A stretch of DNA of 64,000 nt from Luteibacter sp. (GCF_009912395.1 NZ_WNDO01000003.1:124001-188000); one strand, 5' to 3'. Shown: positions 19,935 through 30,610, numbered from the stretch's first letter. The notes: generated by a model not told the origin, from the letters alone. Program-made: numbers and translations.

Positions 19935-22040
19935 TCAGCCCGCGGCGTTCTCTTCTTCGGTGACGGCCTTCATCGACAGGCGGATACGGCCCTGCTTGTC
20001 GACTTCGAGGACCTTGACCTTGACGATGTCGCCTTCCTTCAGCTTGTCGGAGACCTTCTCGACACGCTCGCTGGAGATCTGCGAGACGTGCACGAGGCCG
20101 TCCTTGCCCGGCATGATGGTGACGAACGCGCCGAAGTCCATCAGCTTGGCGACCTTGCCCTCGTAGATGCGGCCCGGCTCGACGTCCGAAACGATCTGCT
20201 CGATGCGCTTGCGGGCCGCTTCGGCGGCGTCGCGGTTGACCGAGGCGATCACGACGTTGCCGTCGTCGGTGATGTCGATGGTGGTGCCGGTCTCTTCGGT
20301 GATCGAGCGGATGGTGGCGCCGCCCTTGCCGATGACTTCGCGGATCTTGTCCGGGTGGATCTTGATGGTGAGCAGGCGCGGCGCGTACTCGGACATCTCC
20401 GAACGGGCCGTGCTCATGACCTTCGCCATTTCGCCGAGGATATGCAGGCGACCGCGCTTGGCCTGGGCCAGCGCCGTGCGCATGATCTCTTCGGTGATGC
20501 CGTCGATCTTGATGTCCATCTGCAGCGCGGACACGCCATCGGCGCTACCGGCCACCTTGAAGTCCATGTCGCCGAGGTGGTCTTCGTCACCCAGGATGTC
20601 GGAGAGCACGACGAAGTCGTTGCCTTCCTTCACCAGACCCATCGCGATACCGGCGACGGGAGCCTTGAGCGGCACACCGGCGTCCATCATCGCGAGCGAC
20701 GAGCCGCAGACCGAGGCCATCGACGAGGAACCGTTCGACTCGGTGATTTCCGAGACGACGCGGACCACGTACGGGAACTCTTCGATCGTCGGCTTGACGG
20801 CCTGCACGCCGCGCTTGGCGAGGCGGCCGTGGCCGATCTCGCGACGCTTCGGAGCGCCGAAGCGACCGGTCTCGCCCACCGAGAACGGAGGGAAGTTGTA
20901 ATGGAACAGGAAGGTGTCCTTCGACTCGCCTTCCGGCGCGTCGATGATCTGCGCGTCGCGGGTGGTGCCGAGCGTGGCCACGACCAGCGCCTGGGTTTCG
21001 CCGCGGGTGAACAGCGCCGAACCGTGGGTGCGCGGCAGGACGCCGACGCGGACCGAGATCGGGCGAACGTCGTCGAGCTGGCGGCCGTCGATGCGGACCT
21101 TGGTGGCGAGCACGCCGTCACGCAGGGTGCGGTACTCGACTTCACCGAAAGCGGCGCCGATGTCGGCATCGGTCCAGCCGTTGGCTTCGGCGTCGGACGC
21201 GATGGCGGTCTTGACGTCGGCCTTCAGCGCGCTGATGACGTCGCGACGGGCCAGCTTGTCGCGGATCTGGAAGGCTTCGCTGAAGCGCGTGCCGACGGCG
21301 GCCTTGACGGCGTCGTACAGCGCGGTCTTCGCAGCCGGGGCTTCCCACTTGAAGGTCTTGGCACCGGCTTCGGCGACGAAGGCGTTGATCGCGTTGATCG
21401 CGGCCTGCATCTGCTGGTGGCCGTGGACCACGGCGCCGAGCATGACGTCTTCGCTGAGCAGCTTGGCTTCGGATTCCACCATCAGCACGGCGTTGGCCGT
21501 ACCGGCGACGACGAGGTCGAGGTCGGAGGTCTTCAGCTCGGTGGCCGTCGGGTTCAGCAGGTACTGACCGTTGGCGTAGCCGACGCGGGCGGCACCGATC
21601 GGGCCCTTGAAGGGCACGCCGGCGAGGGCCATGGCGGCCGAGGCGCCGAGCAGCGCCGGGATGTCACCGTCGACTTCCGGGTTCAGCGAGACGACCTGGG
21701 CGATCACCTGCACTTCGTTGCGGAACTCTTCCGGGAAGAGCGGGCGCAGCGGACGGTCGATGAGACGCGAGGTAAGCGTCTCCTTTTCCGTCGGGCGGCC
21801 TTCGCGCTTGAAGAAGCCGCCCGGGATGCGACCGGCGGAGTAGAACTTCTCCGTGTAGTCGACCGTGAGCGGGAAGAAGTCCTGGCCGTCGCGCGCCTTG
21901 GGGGCGGCGACCACGGTCACGAGGACGACGGTGCCGCCCATGCTGACCATGACAGCACCGGAGGCCTGCCGGGCGATTTCGCCCGTCTCCAGTGTGACTT
22001 CGTGACTACCGTACTGGAATGACTTGGTTACTTTCGCCAC
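19935..22040 (-). CDS. pnp: Polyribonucleotide nucleotidyltransferase (PNPase)
   Basis: Phosphorolytic 3'-5' exoribonuclease of the RNA degradosome. The 701 residues contain two RNase PH domains (about 1-220 and 310-540; [19 protein letters not shown] and [17 protein letters not shown] are typical), then a KH domain with [20 protein letters not shown] and an S1 domain with [20 protein letters not shown]. Full length. It is 30 bases downstream of rpsO, the same order as in E. coli, and ends at a strong terminator. Confidence 0.96.
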   Translation of the reverse strand: MAKVTKSFQYGSHEVTLETGEIARQASGAVMVSMGGTVVLVTVVAAPKARDGQDFFPLTVDYTEKFYSAGRIPGGFFKREGRPTEKETLTSRLIDRPLRPLFPEEFRNEVQVIAQVVSLNPEVDGDIPALLGASAAMALAGVPFKGPIGAARVGYANGQYLLNPTATELKTSDLDLVVAGTANAVLMVESEAKLLSEDVMLGAVVHGHQQMQAAINAINAFVAEAGAKTFKWEAPAAKTALYDAVKAAVGTRFSEAFQIRDKLARRDVISALKADVKTAIASDAEANGWTDADIGAAFGEVEYRTLRDGVLATKVRIDGRQLDDVRPISVRVGVLPRTHGSALFTRGETQALVVATLGTTRDAQIIDAPEGESKDTFLFHYNFPPFSVGETGRFGAPKRREIGHGRLAKRGVQAVKPTIEEFPYVVRVVSEITESNGSSSMASVCGSSLAMMDAGVPLKAPVAGIAMGLVKEGNDFVVLSDILGDEDHLGDMDFKVAGSADGVSALQMDIKIDGITEEIMRTALAQAKRGRLHILGEMAKVMSTARSEMSEYAPRLLTIKIHPDKIREVIGKGGATIRSITEETGTTIDITDDGNVVIASVNRDAAEAARKRIEQIVSDVEPGRIYEGKVAKLMDFGAFVTIMPGKDGLVHVSQISSERVEKVSDKLKEGDIVKVKVLEVDKQGRIRLSMKAVTEEENAAG

Positions 22041-22070
22041 TGAGATCTCTCCTCGTCCTGTTTCGTTGGA

Positions 22071-22340
22071 TTAGCGACGCAGGCCGAGGCGTTCGATCAG
22101 GCTCTGATAACGAGCGAGATCGCTCTTCTTGAGGTAGGCCAGCAGCGTCTTGCGCTTGTTGACCATCTTGAGCAGGCCACGACGCGAGTGGTGATCCTGC
22201 TTGTGCGCCTGGAAGTGATCCTGCAGCGCGGTGATGTTGGCGGACAGCAGGGCGACCTGGACTTCGGTCGAGCCGGTGTCGTTTTCCTTGCGGCCGTAGT
22301 CCTTGATGATCTGGCTGGTCTGTTCGACGGTGAGCGACAT
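22071..22340 (-). CDS. rpsO: 30S ribosomal protein S15
   Basis: Small-subunit protein that binds 16S rRNA early in assembly. The ATG at 22340 gives the standard 89 residues with FGR-type [16 protein letters not shown], the DHHSRRGLL rRNA-contact loop and the RRYQ-like [15 protein letters not shown] ending. Just upstream lie TTAAGGA as ribosome-binding site and a 51-nt hairpin, and S15 is known in several bacteria to control its own mRNA, so autoregulation is likely here. Confidence 0.96.
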   Translation of the reverse strand: MSLTVEQTSQIIKDYGRKENDTGSTEVQVALLSANITALQDHFQAHKQDHHSRRGLLKMVNKRKTLLAYLKKSDLARYQSLIERLGLRR

Positions 22341-22367
22341 GTGTATCGATTCCTTAAAAAAGCGGAT

Positions 22368-22418
22368 GCGAGACTTGAGCAACCTCAACGGCCCCCGATG
22401 AAGTTGCGCAAGCCTCGC
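22368..22418 (-). promoter_or_regulatory. rpsO leader hairpin (candidate S15 autoregulatory element or attenuator)
   Basis: In RNA sense the 51 nt pair as GCGAG/CTCGC, CTTG/CAAG, GCAAC/GTTGC and TCA/TGA with two wobbles and one mismatch, closed by an 11-nt G-rich loop. Six bases later comes TTTTTT, then AAGGA and the start codon. The rest of the leader shows no ORF. Confidence 0.6.
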
Positions 22419-22448
22419 TTTTGATGAAAGCCGTTAAACGAGCACGTA

Positions 22449-22478
22449 ATTGTAACGTCCCCGGAGTAGCGGCAACAA
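22449..22478 (-). promoter_or_regulatory. Putative rpsO-pnp promoter
   Basis: Minus strand TTGTTG (22473-22478), 18-base spacer, TACAAT (22449-22454); predicted start near 22442, leaving a leader of about 100 nt that holds the hairpin. It lies in the gap after truB. Confidence 0.55.
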
Positions 22479-22484
22479 GCCCGG

Positions 22485-23399
22485 TCAGGGCGCGGGCAGA
22501 TTGAAGCCCCTGAGAACCTTCAGAATCCCGTCCTCGCCCACCTCTCCCAGGGCCATCAGGCGACCGTCGGCACCCCAGACGCCGCAACGCCCAGCGGGGA
22601 TATCGGCCAGCGGCACGGGCTGGCCGAAGCCGAGCACGCGGGTCTGGGCAGGATCAAGTTCCACCCGGAGAATATGGGCCAGGCCGGCCTCGACGGGCAG
22701 CAGGCAGGCGTCGAGCGGGTCGGGACCTGTCTCGGCGGCGGACCGGAGCTGGTCCAGGGTGATCATGGCCGGGGCCATGAAGGGCTCCACCCAGGTCCGG
22801 CGCAGGCCGGTCAGGTGGGCGCCGCAGCCGAGGTTCGCGCCAAAGTCGACGGCCAGGCTGCGCACGTAGGTGCCCGAGCCGCATTCGACGTGAAGACGGA
22901 CCGTGTCCCCTGCCCGCTCGATCACGTCCAGGCGATAGACATCGACCTCGCGGGCCGGGACATCCACCGCCTCGCCGCGCCGGGCGCGAACGTAGAGCGG
23001 AACACCGTCCTGCTTGATCGCCGAGTACGCGGGCGGGATCTGCACGATGTGCCCGCGCAGCGGCGCCAGCGCCGCCTCGATCATGGCGTCGTCCAGCACG
23101 GGGACATCCTTGGTCTCGACCACCTCGCCCTCGAGGTCGGCCGTGGTCGTGGTGACGCCCAGACGCACCTCGGCCTCGTAGGCCTTGCGCGAGCCAAGCA
23201 GCCAGCCGGCGATCTTGGTCGCCTCGCCGAAGCACAAGGGCAGCAGGCCGGTAGCCAGCGGATCGAGGCTGCCGGTATGCCCGCCCTTGGCCGCGCCCAC
23301 GAGCCGACGCGCCGTCTGCAAGGCCTGGTTGGAACTCAGGCCGAGCGGCTTGTCGAGCAGGAGGATGCCGTGGATGTCACGAAAGGAGCGGCGATTCAT
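22485..23399 (-). CDS. truB: tRNA pseudouridine(55) synthase
   Basis: Makes pseudouridine 55 in the T-loop of tRNAs. Catalytic Asp lies in HTGSLDPLATGLLPLCFGEATK; RYVQ-like EAEVRLGVTTTTADLEGEV and the C-terminal PUA-like region (about 245-304) are present. The 304 residues are normal. Part of the rbfA-truB-rpsO operon, but an 82-bp REP lies between rbfA and truB, 18 bases before this ATG, next to an AAGGAGCT-like ribosome-binding site. Confidence 0.95.
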   Translation of the reverse strand: MNRRSFRDIHGILLLDKPLGLSSNQALQTARRLVGAAKGGHTGSLDPLATGLLPLCFGEATKIAGWLLGSRKAYEAEVRLGVTTTTADLEGEVVETKDVPVLDDAMIEAALAPLRGHIVQIPPAYSAIKQDGVPLYVRARRGEAVDVPAREVDVYRLDVIERAGDTVRLHVECGSGTYVRSLAVDFGANLGCGAHLTGLRRTWVEPFMAPAMITLDQLRSAAETGPDPLDACLLPVEAGLAHILRVELDPAQTRVLGFGQPVPLADIPAGRCGVWGADGRLMALGEVGEDGILKVLRGFNLPAP

Positions 23400-23416
23400 A
23401 AGGAGCTAAAGATAAA

Positions 23417-23498
23417 TGTAGGAGCGCGCTTGCGCGCGATGGGCCTGGCGATCAGGTCGTTCATCGCCAGGCCCATCGCGCGCAAGCGCGCTCCTACA
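23417..23498. repeat. GTAG-REP inverted pair with extended stem, between rbfA and truB
   Basis: Outer arms are the standard REP; the inside adds a further perfect 12-bp inverted repeat (GGGCCTGGCGAT/ATCGCCAGGCCC), so about 35 bp can pair. It sits inside a conserved translation operon, 3 bases after the rbfA stop, and could reduce truB expression or protect the upstream RNA. Confidence 0.93.
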
Positions 23499-23501
23499 GA
23501 G

Positions 23502-23873
23502 TTATTCGTCTTCGGCCGGGGCCGGCGGGACCGGGTTTTCGCGCAGCAGCGTTTCGATGCGCTCGCCGCGATCGACGGACTCGTCGTACTTGAAGCGCAG
23601 TTCGGGCACGCGGCGCAGGCGCATCGTGCGCGACAGCTCGCGACGAAACTCCTTGGCCAGCTCCTTGAGCGCCTTGACGGCCTCGACCGATTTCTCGGGC
23701 ATCAACGCGGTGACCCACACCGTGGCGACGTCGAGATCCTTGGTGGTTTCCACGTCGGAAACGCTCACCGACGGCAAGCCATGGTCGCGCACGGCGGCAT
23801 GCACCAGCAGGCCGATCTCGCGACGAAGCTCGGCGGAGACGCGGTCGGTGCGTTTGAAATCACGGGACGGCAT
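23502..23873 (-). CDS. rbfA: Ribosome-binding factor A
   Basis: Single KH-like domain protein that helps 30S maturation and 16S 5' processing, needed in the cold. The 123 residues contain RTDRVSAELRREIGLLVH, SVSDVETTKDLDVATVWVT and LRRVPELRFKYDESVDRGER, all typical. The tail is a short acidic Pro/Ala extension. Separated from infB by a hairpin with modest T run. Confidence 0.95.
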   Translation of the reverse strand: MPSRDFKRTDRVSAELRREIGLLVHAAVRDHGLPSVSVSDVETTKDLDVATVWVTALMPEKSVEAVKALKELAKEFRRELSRTMRLRRVPELRFKYDESVDRGERIETLLRENPVPPAPAEDE

Positions 23874-23890
23874 ATCCGCCTCCTATAAAC

Positions 23891-23921
23891 GATAAAAGCC
23901 TCCCCGGCGTACCGGGGAGGC
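23891..23921 (-). terminator. Hairpin between infB and rbfA
   Basis: GCCTCCCCGG/CCGGGGAGGC stem (23898-23921) with a four-base loop, followed on the minus strand by TTTTATCGTTTAT. Likely a partial terminator lowering rbfA relative to infB. Confidence 0.6.
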
Positions 23922-23933
23922 GATGGCTTGCGA

Positions 23934-26846
23934 TTACAGCGTGCGGGCGACTTCGATACGCTCGAAGCATTCGATCTGGTCGCCGACCTTCACGTCGTTG
24001 TACTGCTTCACGGCGATACCGCATTCGGTGCCGTTGCGGACTTCGTCCACCAGTTCCTTGAAGCGACGCAGCGATTCCAGTTCGCCCTGGAACACCACGA
24101 CGTTGTCACGGAGCACGCGGATCGGCTTGGAGCGCTTGACGATGCCCTCGATGACCATACAACCGGCCACCGCGCCGAACTTCGACGAACGGAACACGTC
24201 GCGGACCTGGGCGACACCGATGATCTCTTCGCGGATTTCCACGCCGAGCAGACCGGACGCCGCCTGCTTCACCTGGTCGATGACGTCGTAGATGATCGAG
24301 AAGTAACGGACGTCGAGGCCCGAGGTATCGATCACCTTGCGTGCCGAGGCGTCGGCACGGACGTTGAAGCCGATGATCAACGCCTTGGAGGCCGCTGCCA
24401 GCTGGGCTTCCGACTCGGTGATGCCACCCACGCCGGAGGCGATGACGTTCACCTTCACCATGTCGTTGCCGATCTGGGTCAGCGAGTCGCGGAGCGCTTC
24501 CACCGAACCCTGCACATCGGCCTTGACCAGGATGTTGAGGGTCTGCTGGCCTTCGCCCTGACCCATCTGGGCCATGATGTCTTCCAGGTGGTTCGACTTG
24601 GTGACCAAGCGGTTTTCGCGACGCTTCTGCTGACGCTCGGCAGCCACTTCACGAGCAAGACGCTCGTCCTTGACGGCCACGAAGTCGTCACCCGACTCCG
24701 GCACGCCGGACAGACCCAGCACCTGCACCGGGATGGACGGGCCGGCTTCGCCGACCTGCTTGCCCGTTTCGTCGATCAGCGCACGCATGCGGCCGTATTC
24801 CACGCCGCAGACGACGAAGTCGCCCTTCTTCAGCGTGCCCTGCTGCACCAGCACGGTGGCGACCGGGCCACGACCGCGGTCGAGGCTCGATTCGATGACC
24901 ACGCCCGAGGCGCGGCCGTCGGCCACGGCCTTCAGCTCCATCACTTCGGCCTGGATCGAGATCGCGTCGAGCAGCTCGTCGATGCCCATGCCAGTCTTGG
25001 CCGAGACAGGCACGAACTGCGTGTCGCCGCCCCAGTCTTCCGGGATGACTTCGAGGTTCGCGAGACCCTGCTTGACGTGGTCCACGTTGGTGTCGGACTT
25101 GTCCATCTTGGTCAGCGCCACGATCAGCGGCACCTTGGCGGCGCGCGCATGCTTCACGGCTTCCTGCGTCTGCGGCATCACACCGTCGTCGGCAGCGACC
25201 ACGAGCACCACGATATCCGTGGACTGCGCGCCACGAGCACGCATCGCGGTGAACGCCGCGTGGCCCGGGGTGTCGAGGAAGGTGACGACGCCACGGCTGG
25301 TCTCGACGTGATAAGCGCCGATGTGCTGCGTGATGCCACCCGCTTCGCCCGAGGCGACCTTGGTGCGACGGATGTAATCCAGCAGCGAGGTCTTGCCGTG
25401 GTCGACGTGGCCCATGATGGTGACCACCGGCGGACGGCTGACCTTCTCGCCGTCCAGTTCCGCGTTCTGCGTATGCGTGGCGAGTGCGGCTTCCGCGTCG
25501 TTGTCGGTAGCGCGAACCGGCGTGTGGCCGAGTTCTTCGACCACCAGCGCGGCGGTGTCGTGGTCGATCGTCTGATTGATGGTCGCCATGACGCCCATCT
25601 TGAACAGCGTCTTGACGACTTCGGCGCCCTTCACGGCCATCTTCTGGGCCAGCTCGGTGACAAGGTTGTTGTCACCGATGACCACTTCGCGCACCACCGC
25701 GGCGGTGGGACGCGTGAAGCCGTGCGGACCGCCGGACGAGGCGGAGCTGCGCGACGGTTCGATGCGACCGCCCCTGCCCGGCTTGCCACGACCGCCCTTG
25801 CCGCTGGAGCGGCGAGCACGATCGGCGTCGGACAGGTGCATCTCGCCACCGGCGAAACGCTTGCCACCGGCTTCGCGATCGTTACGACCGCCACCCGCCG
25901 TGTTGCCGCCACCGCCACCATGCTTGGGACGGGCGTTGCCACGCGTATCGTTGGCCGCTGCGACGGCACCCGGTGCCGGACGCGGCGCCGGAGCGGCGGA
26001 CGCGGCAGGACGAGCGGCCGGCGCGGGAGCCGGGGTCGGTGCAGGAGCCGGGGCCGGCGGCGGAGCGGGCTTGGACACCACGCGCTCACGCTTACGCGGC
26101 TCATGGATGCGCGGCAGGATCATGCCGAGCGAGCGCGTATCGAACTTGGCCACCTGATGGGTCGGCGCGTCGTCACCGGCCGACGCGGCGGCAGCCGGCG
26201 GCGTGCCAGGTGCGGCGCTACGGGCTTCCGCTTCGGCGGCCTCGGCGACGGCGCGGGCTTCCGCGTCGGCACGGGCGCGCTCGGCGGCGGCCTGCTGCTC
26301 GGCTTCGGCCCGGCGACGGGCTTCGGCGGCTTCTTCTTCATGGCGTCGCGCTTCGGCCTCGGCGGCCTGACGGGCCGACTCTTCCGCCGCGCGACGCTCG
26401 GCTTCCTCGCGACGCTGCGCTTCTTCGTGCTCGCGCTGGGCCTGCGATTCGGCCTGGAGGCTAGCGGCCTCGTCGTGCTCGGCGTCCACGCCGGATTCCT
26501 CGGCGATGGTGCTGCGCTTGACGTAGGTACGCTTGGTACGGACCTCGACGTTGACCGTCTTGGCCGGACCCGCGCCGCGACCCGTGCCCGAGTTCACCTT
26601 CAGCTCGCCGACCGTGCGGCGCTTCAGGGTGATCTGGCGAGGCGACGCATCACCGGTTTCGTCGGCAACGGCATCGCTCTTGCCATGCGAGCGACGCAGG
26701 AATCCGAGCAGCTTCATCCTTTCGGTGCTGCTGATGGTCTGCTCTTCGCTATTGAATTTCATACCGGCTTGATCGAGCTGCCCCAAGAGCTTCTCGACAG
26801 GAGTTTTCATGTTCTGAGCCAGTTGTTTGATCGTCATGTCTGACAT
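23934..26846 (-). CDS. infB: Translation initiation factor IF-2
   Basis: GTPase that brings fMet-tRNA to the 30S subunit. The 970 residues have an IF2_N domain at the start ([20 protein letters not shown]), a long charged Glu/Ala/Arg coiled-coil region (about 100-220), a low-complexity Pro/Ala and Gly/Arg-rich stretch (about 240-360), a second IF2_N-like domain, then the G domain near 480 with [22 protein letters not shown] and ALTKMDK, and the C-terminal domains that bind fMet-tRNA. Alternative internal starts are likely, as in E. coli, but cannot be fixed here. Confidence 0.96.
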   Translation of the reverse strand: MSDMTIKQLAQNMKTPVEKLLGQLDQAGMKFNSEEQTISSTERMKLLGFLRRSHGKSDAVADETGDASPRQITLKRRTVGELKVNSGTGRGAGPAKTVNVEVRTKRTYVKRSTIAEESGVDAEHDEAASLQAESQAQREHEEAQRREEAERRAAEESARQAAEAEARRHEEEAAEARRRAEAEQQAAAERARADAEARAVAEAAEAEARSAAPGTPPAAAASAGDDAPTHQVAKFDTRSLGMILPRIHEPRKRERVVSKPAPPPAPAPAPTPAPAPAARPAASAAPAPRPAPGAVAAANDTRGNARPKHGGGGGNTAGGGRNDREAGGKRFAGGEMHLSDADRARRSSGKGGRGKPGRGGRIEPSRSSASSGGPHGFTRPTAAVVREVVIGDNNLVTELAQKMAVKGAEVVKTLFKMGVMATINQTIDHDTAALVVEELGHTPVRATDNDAEAALATHTQNAELDGEKVSRPPVVTIMGHVDHGKTSLLDYIRRTKVASGEAGGITQHIGAYHVETSRGVVTFLDTPGHAAFTAMRARGAQSTDIVVLVVAADDGVMPQTQEAVKHARAAKVPLIVALTKMDKSDTNVDHVKQGLANLEVIPEDWGGDTQFVPVSAKTGMGIDELLDAISIQAEVMELKAVADGRASGVVIESSLDRGRGPVATVLVQQGTLKKGDFVVCGVEYGRMRALIDETGKQVGEAGPSIPVQVLGLSGVPESGDDFVAVKDERLAREVAAERQQKRRENRLVTKSNHLEDIMAQMGQGEGQQTLNILVKADVQGSVEALRDSLTQIGNDMVKVNVIASGVGGITESEAQLAAASKALIIGFNVRADASARKVIDTSGLDVRYFSIIYDVIDQVKQAASGLLGVEIREEIIGVAQVRDVFRSSKFGAVAGCMVIEGIVKRSKPIRVLRDNVVVFQGELESLRRFKELVDEVRNGTECGIAVKQYNDVKVGDQIECFERIEVARTL

Positions 26847-26981
26847 GTTTCTTTACTCCGCCTTTCCCGCGCGTACCCACCTTACGTGCCGTTCAGATGA
26901 CCCGTACGGCTGCCTCCATCCTTGGCGGAAGGCCTTCGACCTTCCTCGGAGCGCCCCTCCGGGGCGCTTCCGGTCCCGCGC

Positions 26982-28487
26982 TTAGCCACCCTTCTCCAGG
27001 CGGGCGATCATCGGTGCGCGCGCAGCCATGATCAGCTGCTTGGCGCGATCTTCGGTCATGCCTTCGATATCGATGAGCTCGTCGACGGCCAGGTCACCCA
27101 GGTCGTCGAGCGTCTTCACGCTACGCTCGAGCAGGGCGAAGGCCGTAGCCTCGTCCATGACGTCGAGCTCAAGCAATTCCTGCGACGGGCCTTCGACGTT
27201 CTCCTCGACGGCCAGTGCTTCGGTGAGCAGGGCGTCGCGGGCGCGGGCGCGCAGTTCTTCCACGATGTCCTCGTCGAAGCCTTCCACGGCAAGCAGCTCG
27301 CCGCTGGGCACGTAGGCGATTTCCTCGACCGAGGAGAAGCCTTCCGAGACCAGGATGCCGGCGATTTCCTCGTCGACTTCGAGCTTGTCCATGAAGAGGC
27401 TGAGCGCGGCCTGCTGCTCGGCTTCGCTCTTGGCCGTGACCTGGTCCTGCGTCATGACGTTGAGCTGCCAGCCCGTGAGCTTGCTGGCGAGGCGCACGTT
27501 CTGGCCACCGCGACCGATGGCCTGGGACAGCTTGTCCTCGGCGACCGCGATGTCCATGGAGTGCTTGTCCTCATCCATGATGATCGACTGCACTTCAGCC
27601 GGCGCCATCGCATTGATGACGTACTGGGCCTGGTTCTCGTGCCACAGGATGATGTCGACGCGCTCGCCGTTGAGCTCGTTGGACACCGCCTGCACGCGCG
27701 AACCGCGCATGCCGATGCAGGCACCGATGGGATCGGTGCGGCTGTCGTGGGCGACCACGGCGATCTTGGCGCGATCGCCCGGATCGCGGGCGCAGCCCTT
27801 GATCTCGACGAGGCCCTGACCGACTTCCGGCACTTCGAGCTTGAACAGCTCGATCATGAATTCCGGCGCGCTGCGCGACACGAACAGCTGCGGGCCACGG
27901 ACTTCCGACTTCACCTCGAACAGGTAACCGCGCACGCGGTCGCCGACGCGATGCGATTCACGGGGAATCGTCTTGTCGCGCGGGATGAAGGCCTCGGCAT
28001 TGCTGCCCAGGTCGAGATAAATGTTGCCGCGCTCGACGCGCTTGACGATGCCGGTGACCAGCTCGCCCACGCGATCCTGGAAGGCGTCGACCACCAGCTG
28101 GCGCTCGGCTTCGCGGACGCGCTGCACGATGACCTGCTTGGCCGCCTGCGCCGCGATGCGACCGAATTCGGCGTTTTCGACCTGGTGCTCGATCGAGCCA
28201 CCCACTTCCACCGGCTGCCCTTCGGCTTCGTCTTCGGCGTCCATGAGACGGATCTGGTAGGACGGATCTTCCATCTCGCCATCGTCGGCGATGATTTCCC
28301 ACGAGCGGAAGGTCTCGTACTCACCCGATTTGCGATCGATCTCGACCCGGATATCCGGATCCTCGTCGGGGTAGCGCTTCTTGGCGGCCGAGGCCAACGC
28401 CGCTTCCAAGGCTTGGAAAATGACTTCGTGCGGCACGCCCTTCTCGTTGGCGACCGCCTCGACTACCAGCAAAATTTCTTTGCTCAT
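26982..28487 (-). CDS. nusA: Transcription termination/antitermination protein NusA
   Basis: RNA polymerase elongation factor promoting pausing, intrinsic termination and, with other Nus factors, antitermination. The ATG at 28487 gives 501 residues beginning [18 protein letters not shown]. Domains in order: N-terminal RNAP-binding domain, S1 (around 135-200), KH1 and KH2 ([18 protein letters not shown] and [18 protein letters not shown]), and two C-terminal acidic repeats (about 360-495) that contact alpha-CTD. Second gene of the rimP operon. Confidence 0.96.
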   Translation of the reverse strand: MSKEILLVVEAVANEKGVPHEVIFQALEAALASAAKKRYPDEDPDIRVEIDRKSGEYETFRSWEIIADDGEMEDPSYQIRLMDAEDEAEGQPVEVGGSIEHQVENAEFGRIAAQAAKQVIVQRVREAERQLVVDAFQDRVGELVTGIVKRVERGNIYLDLGSNAEAFIPRDKTIPRESHRVGDRVRGYLFEVKSEVRGPQLFVSRSAPEFMIELFKLEVPEVGQGLVEIKGCARDPGDRAKIAVVAHDSRTDPIGACIGMRGSRVQAVSNELNGERVDIILWHENQAQYVINAMAPAEVQSIIMDEDKHSMDIAVAEDKLSQAIGRGGQNVRLASKLTGWQLNVMTQDQVTAKSEAEQQAALSLFMDKLEVDEEIAGILVSEGFSSVEEIAYVPSGELLAVEGFDEDIVEELRARARDALLTEALAVEENVEGPSQELLELDVMDEATAFALLERSVKTLDDLGDLAVDELIDIEGMTEDRAKQLIMAARAPMIARLEKGG

Positions 28488-28539
28488 TGCCGCTACTCCC
28501 ATGAGGGGCCCCTGGGGCACCCCGTCGTTTCGTGTTTCG

Positions 28540-29088
28540 TTATTTGGTTTTCTTCTTGGCGCCCGGCTTGGGCTTCGGCTGCGGCGCATAGCCGAGTGCC
28601 ACCCAGTCGGGAACCACGCGGGCGCTTTCGACGTCCGCATGTTCGAATTCGAATCGGCCAGCCTCGCCTTCCAGCACAATGTGCTCGCCGTTTACTTCAA
28701 CGACGTTGCCCTTCAGGCGCCGGCGCCCCTCGATGGGAGCCTTGAGCAGCACCTTCACTTCCTGGCCGGAGACCCGGCCGAACTGCGCCGCCGTGAACAG
28801 GGGGCGGTCGATGCCGGGAGAGGAGACTTCCAGTACATAGTTGCCGGGAATCGGATCTTCAACGTCGAGCCACGCCGAGAACTCGCGGCTTGCGGCTTCG
28901 CAATCCTCGATATTCACTTCGGGCGGCTGCTCGGCGGCCTCGCGACGCTCGCGTTCGACCTCCGTGACGTCCAGGTACACGCGCAGCGTGCTCTGCCCGT
29001 CGGACGGGGAAAAATCGATGCCAAGGACTTCGAGGCCCAGTTCGGCCACGATGTCGGAGAAGCGCTGTGATAGTGCGTTGTTGTCCAC
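28540..29088 (-). CDS. rimP: Ribosome maturation factor RimP
   Basis: Needed for 30S maturation. The GTG at 29088 gives 182 residues starting [18 protein letters not shown], with AGG a few bases upstream; longer in-frame starts run into terminator-like leader sequence. The conserved core [22 protein letters not shown] is present, and the Lys-rich end ([10 protein letters not shown]) is normal variation. First gene of rimP-nusA-infB. Confidence 0.93.
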   Translation of the reverse strand: MDNNALSQRFSDIVAELGLEVLGIDFSPSDGQSTLRVYLDVTEVERERREAAEQPPEVNIEDCEAASREFSAWLDVEDPIPGNYVLEVSSPGIDRPLFTAAQFGRVSGQEVKVLLKAPIEGRRRLKGNVVEVNGEHIVLEGEAGRFEFEHADVESARVVPDWVALGYAPQPKPKPGAKKKTK

Positions 29089-29118
29089 GATGCCTGCGAT
29101 TTTCCGGTCGCCAGAAAC

Positions 29119-29140
29119 AAAAAAAGGGCTCGAGCGGCCC
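29119..29140 (-). terminator. Possible second attenuator in the rimP leader
   Basis: On the minus strand GGGC-loop-GCCC followed by seven T, some 30 bases before the rimP GTG. The stem is only 4 bp, so it is weak unless helped by NusA. Confidence 0.4.
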
Positions 29141-29242
29141 ATTCCTTTCGTCGCCGATGTATCCCGACACTCTCCTCCAGCGCCCTCCGCGATGCCCTGA
29201 CGGCGCTCACAGTGTGTCGCAGGACGCTTCCATGCGCCCAAC

Positions 29243-29266
29243 AAAAAAGCCTCACGAGGAGGCTTT
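29243..29266 (-). terminator. Terminator in the rimP leader
   Basis: AAAGCCTC/GAGGCTTT stem with five-base loop and TTTTTTG on the minus strand. It lies between a good promoter and rimP and overlaps the end of a 23-codon ORF, so it looks like an attenuator or the end of a small RNA. Confidence 0.75.
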
Positions 29267-29323
29267 CTTGTAAAAAGAAAGTTCCTGAAACGCCGCGGAC
29301 ACGAAAGCCGGAATATTCGTCAT
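29252..29323 (-). CDS. 23-residue possible leader peptide upstream of rimP
   Basis: ORF of 23 codons (starts MTNIPAF, ends YKKASS) that begins about 14 bases after the predicted transcription start, with no clear ribosome-binding site. Its stop codon lies in the terminator stem. It could be a leader peptide controlling attenuation, or chance; no homologue is recognised. Confidence 0.3.
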   Translation of the reverse strand: MTNIPAFVSAAFQELSFYKKASS

Positions 29324-29343
29324 CGGCGCTTTAAGATTCACGA

Positions 29344-29373
29344 ATTCTATCGCATTTTTCTTCCATCGTGCAA
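29344..29373 (-). promoter_or_regulatory. Putative promoter of the rimP-nusA-infB operon leader
   Basis: Minus strand TTGCAC (29368-29373), 18-base spacer, TAGAAT (29344-29349); predicted start near 29337. Confidence 0.6.
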
Positions 29374-29461
29374 GGAGCCCGTTCGGCGCGGGCGCCATGT
29401 AACCTCCCGCCGCCTGACGCGTTCTCGGCCTAGAATGGGGCCGGGGAACGAGGGTGACAGG

Positions 29462-30607
29462 ATGGACGCGGCAGCGCATCTGGACGTTCACACGCTGGGC
29501 ATCATCGGCCTGGCGGTGGGCGTGACCATCGCAATGAGTTTCACCCTGCTCAGCCTTGTGCTGCGCGGGATGGCGGCCCTTCACATCTGGGCAGCCGCCT
29601 TCTGGCTGCTGACCCTGGCCGGGGTGGCCGAGGGCTATGACGAGAACGCCGGATTCCTTTCAGCCATTGTCGGCAGCGTATTGATCGCCGTGGCGAACGC
29701 CGCGATGCTGATCGGTATCGCCCTACACATCGGGCGCCCGCTGCGCTGGCAGGGGCCCGCCCTGGTGGTGGCGGTCTTCCTGGCGATCCAGATCGGCTTC
29801 ATGGCGTGGCCACCCGCCCAGGCCGTGGAGGCCACCGTCTTCGGCGCCAAAAGCATCCTCTGGGATGGCTGGATGATCGGGTTGCTCCTCTTCCGGGCAC
29901 CGAAGGAATTGCGGACGAGCTGCGCCTTCACGGCCTTCGTCTTCATGATCGACACCTTCTTCTATCTCGCCCGTGGTGCAGTCTCGCTATTTCCTGAGAC
30001 CAACTCCCACGCCTGGATCGCCCAGATGCTCACCACGTCGAACTACCTGTTCGGCATCCTCTGCACCTTCCTCCTCAGCACCGGCTTCACCCTGATGCTG
30101 GCCCAGCGCCTGGTCCACGACCTGCGTCGGGTCGCCGAGGTCGACGGCCTCACCGGCCTGCTGAACCGTACGGCCCTGGTGAAGGAATCGGGCCCGAAGA
30201 TGGCCGTCGGCCGCCACCATGCCGCCCTGCTCTTCGACCTGGACAACTTCAAGGCCGTGAACGACTACTGGGGCCACGCCGGCGGTGACGCCGTGCTAAA
30301 GTACTTCGCCGACATCGTGCGCACCGGCGGCCTGCCCGAGCGGGCCCTGTTCTCCCGCTACGGCGGCGAAGAATTCCTGCTCCTGCTGCCCGACGCCAAC
30401 GCCGGCGGCGCCGCCCTACTGGCCGAGGCGCTACGCGTGCGCATTCAGAACGCCCTGGCGAACTTCGCTGGCGGCACCATCGCCTTCACCACCAGCGTGG
30501 GCGTCTCCGTCGTCGTCGGCCCCGAACTCCACCGCCTCATCGAGGCGGCCGACTCCGCGCTGTACCGCGCCAAGAATGCAGGCCGGAATCGGGTCGAGGT
30601 AGCCTGA
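29462..30607 (+). CDS. Membrane-anchored GGDEF diguanylate cyclase
   Basis: Makes the second messenger c-di-GMP. About six to seven membrane helices fill residues 1-215 and no known sensor motif is recognised. The cytoplasmic GGDEF domain (about 225-381) has DGLTGLLNRTAL, FDLDNFKAVNDYWGHAGGD and the active site RYGGEEF near residue 302. The inhibitory-site RxxD position reads PERA, so product inhibition at that site is probably lost. The ATG at 29462 is chosen for the GACAGG upstream; one at 29435 is possible. Divergent from the rimP operon. Confidence 0.88.
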   Translation: MDAAAHLDVHTLGIIGLAVGVTIAMSFTLLSLVLRGMAALHIWAAAFWLLTLAGVAEGYDENAGFLSAIVGSVLIAVANAAMLIGIALHIGRPLRWQGPALVVAVFLAIQIGFMAWPPAQAVEATVFGAKSILWDGWMIGLLLFRAPKELRTSCAFTAFVFMIDTFFYLARGAVSLFPETNSHAWIAQMLTTSNYLFGILCTFLLSTGFTLMLAQRLVHDLRRVAEVDGLTGLLNRTALVKESGPKMAVGRHHAALLFDLDNFKAVNDYWGHAGGDAVLKYFADIVRTGGLPERALFSRYGGEEFLLLLPDANAGGAALLAEALRVRIQNALANFAGGTIAFTTSVGVSVVVGPELHRLIEAADSALYRAKNAGRNRVEVA

Positions 30608-30610
30608 GCG

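Noticed and set aside
23928..26843. 971-codon open frame opposite infB
   Set aside because: Mirror of the IF-2 codon pattern; composition is not protein-like.
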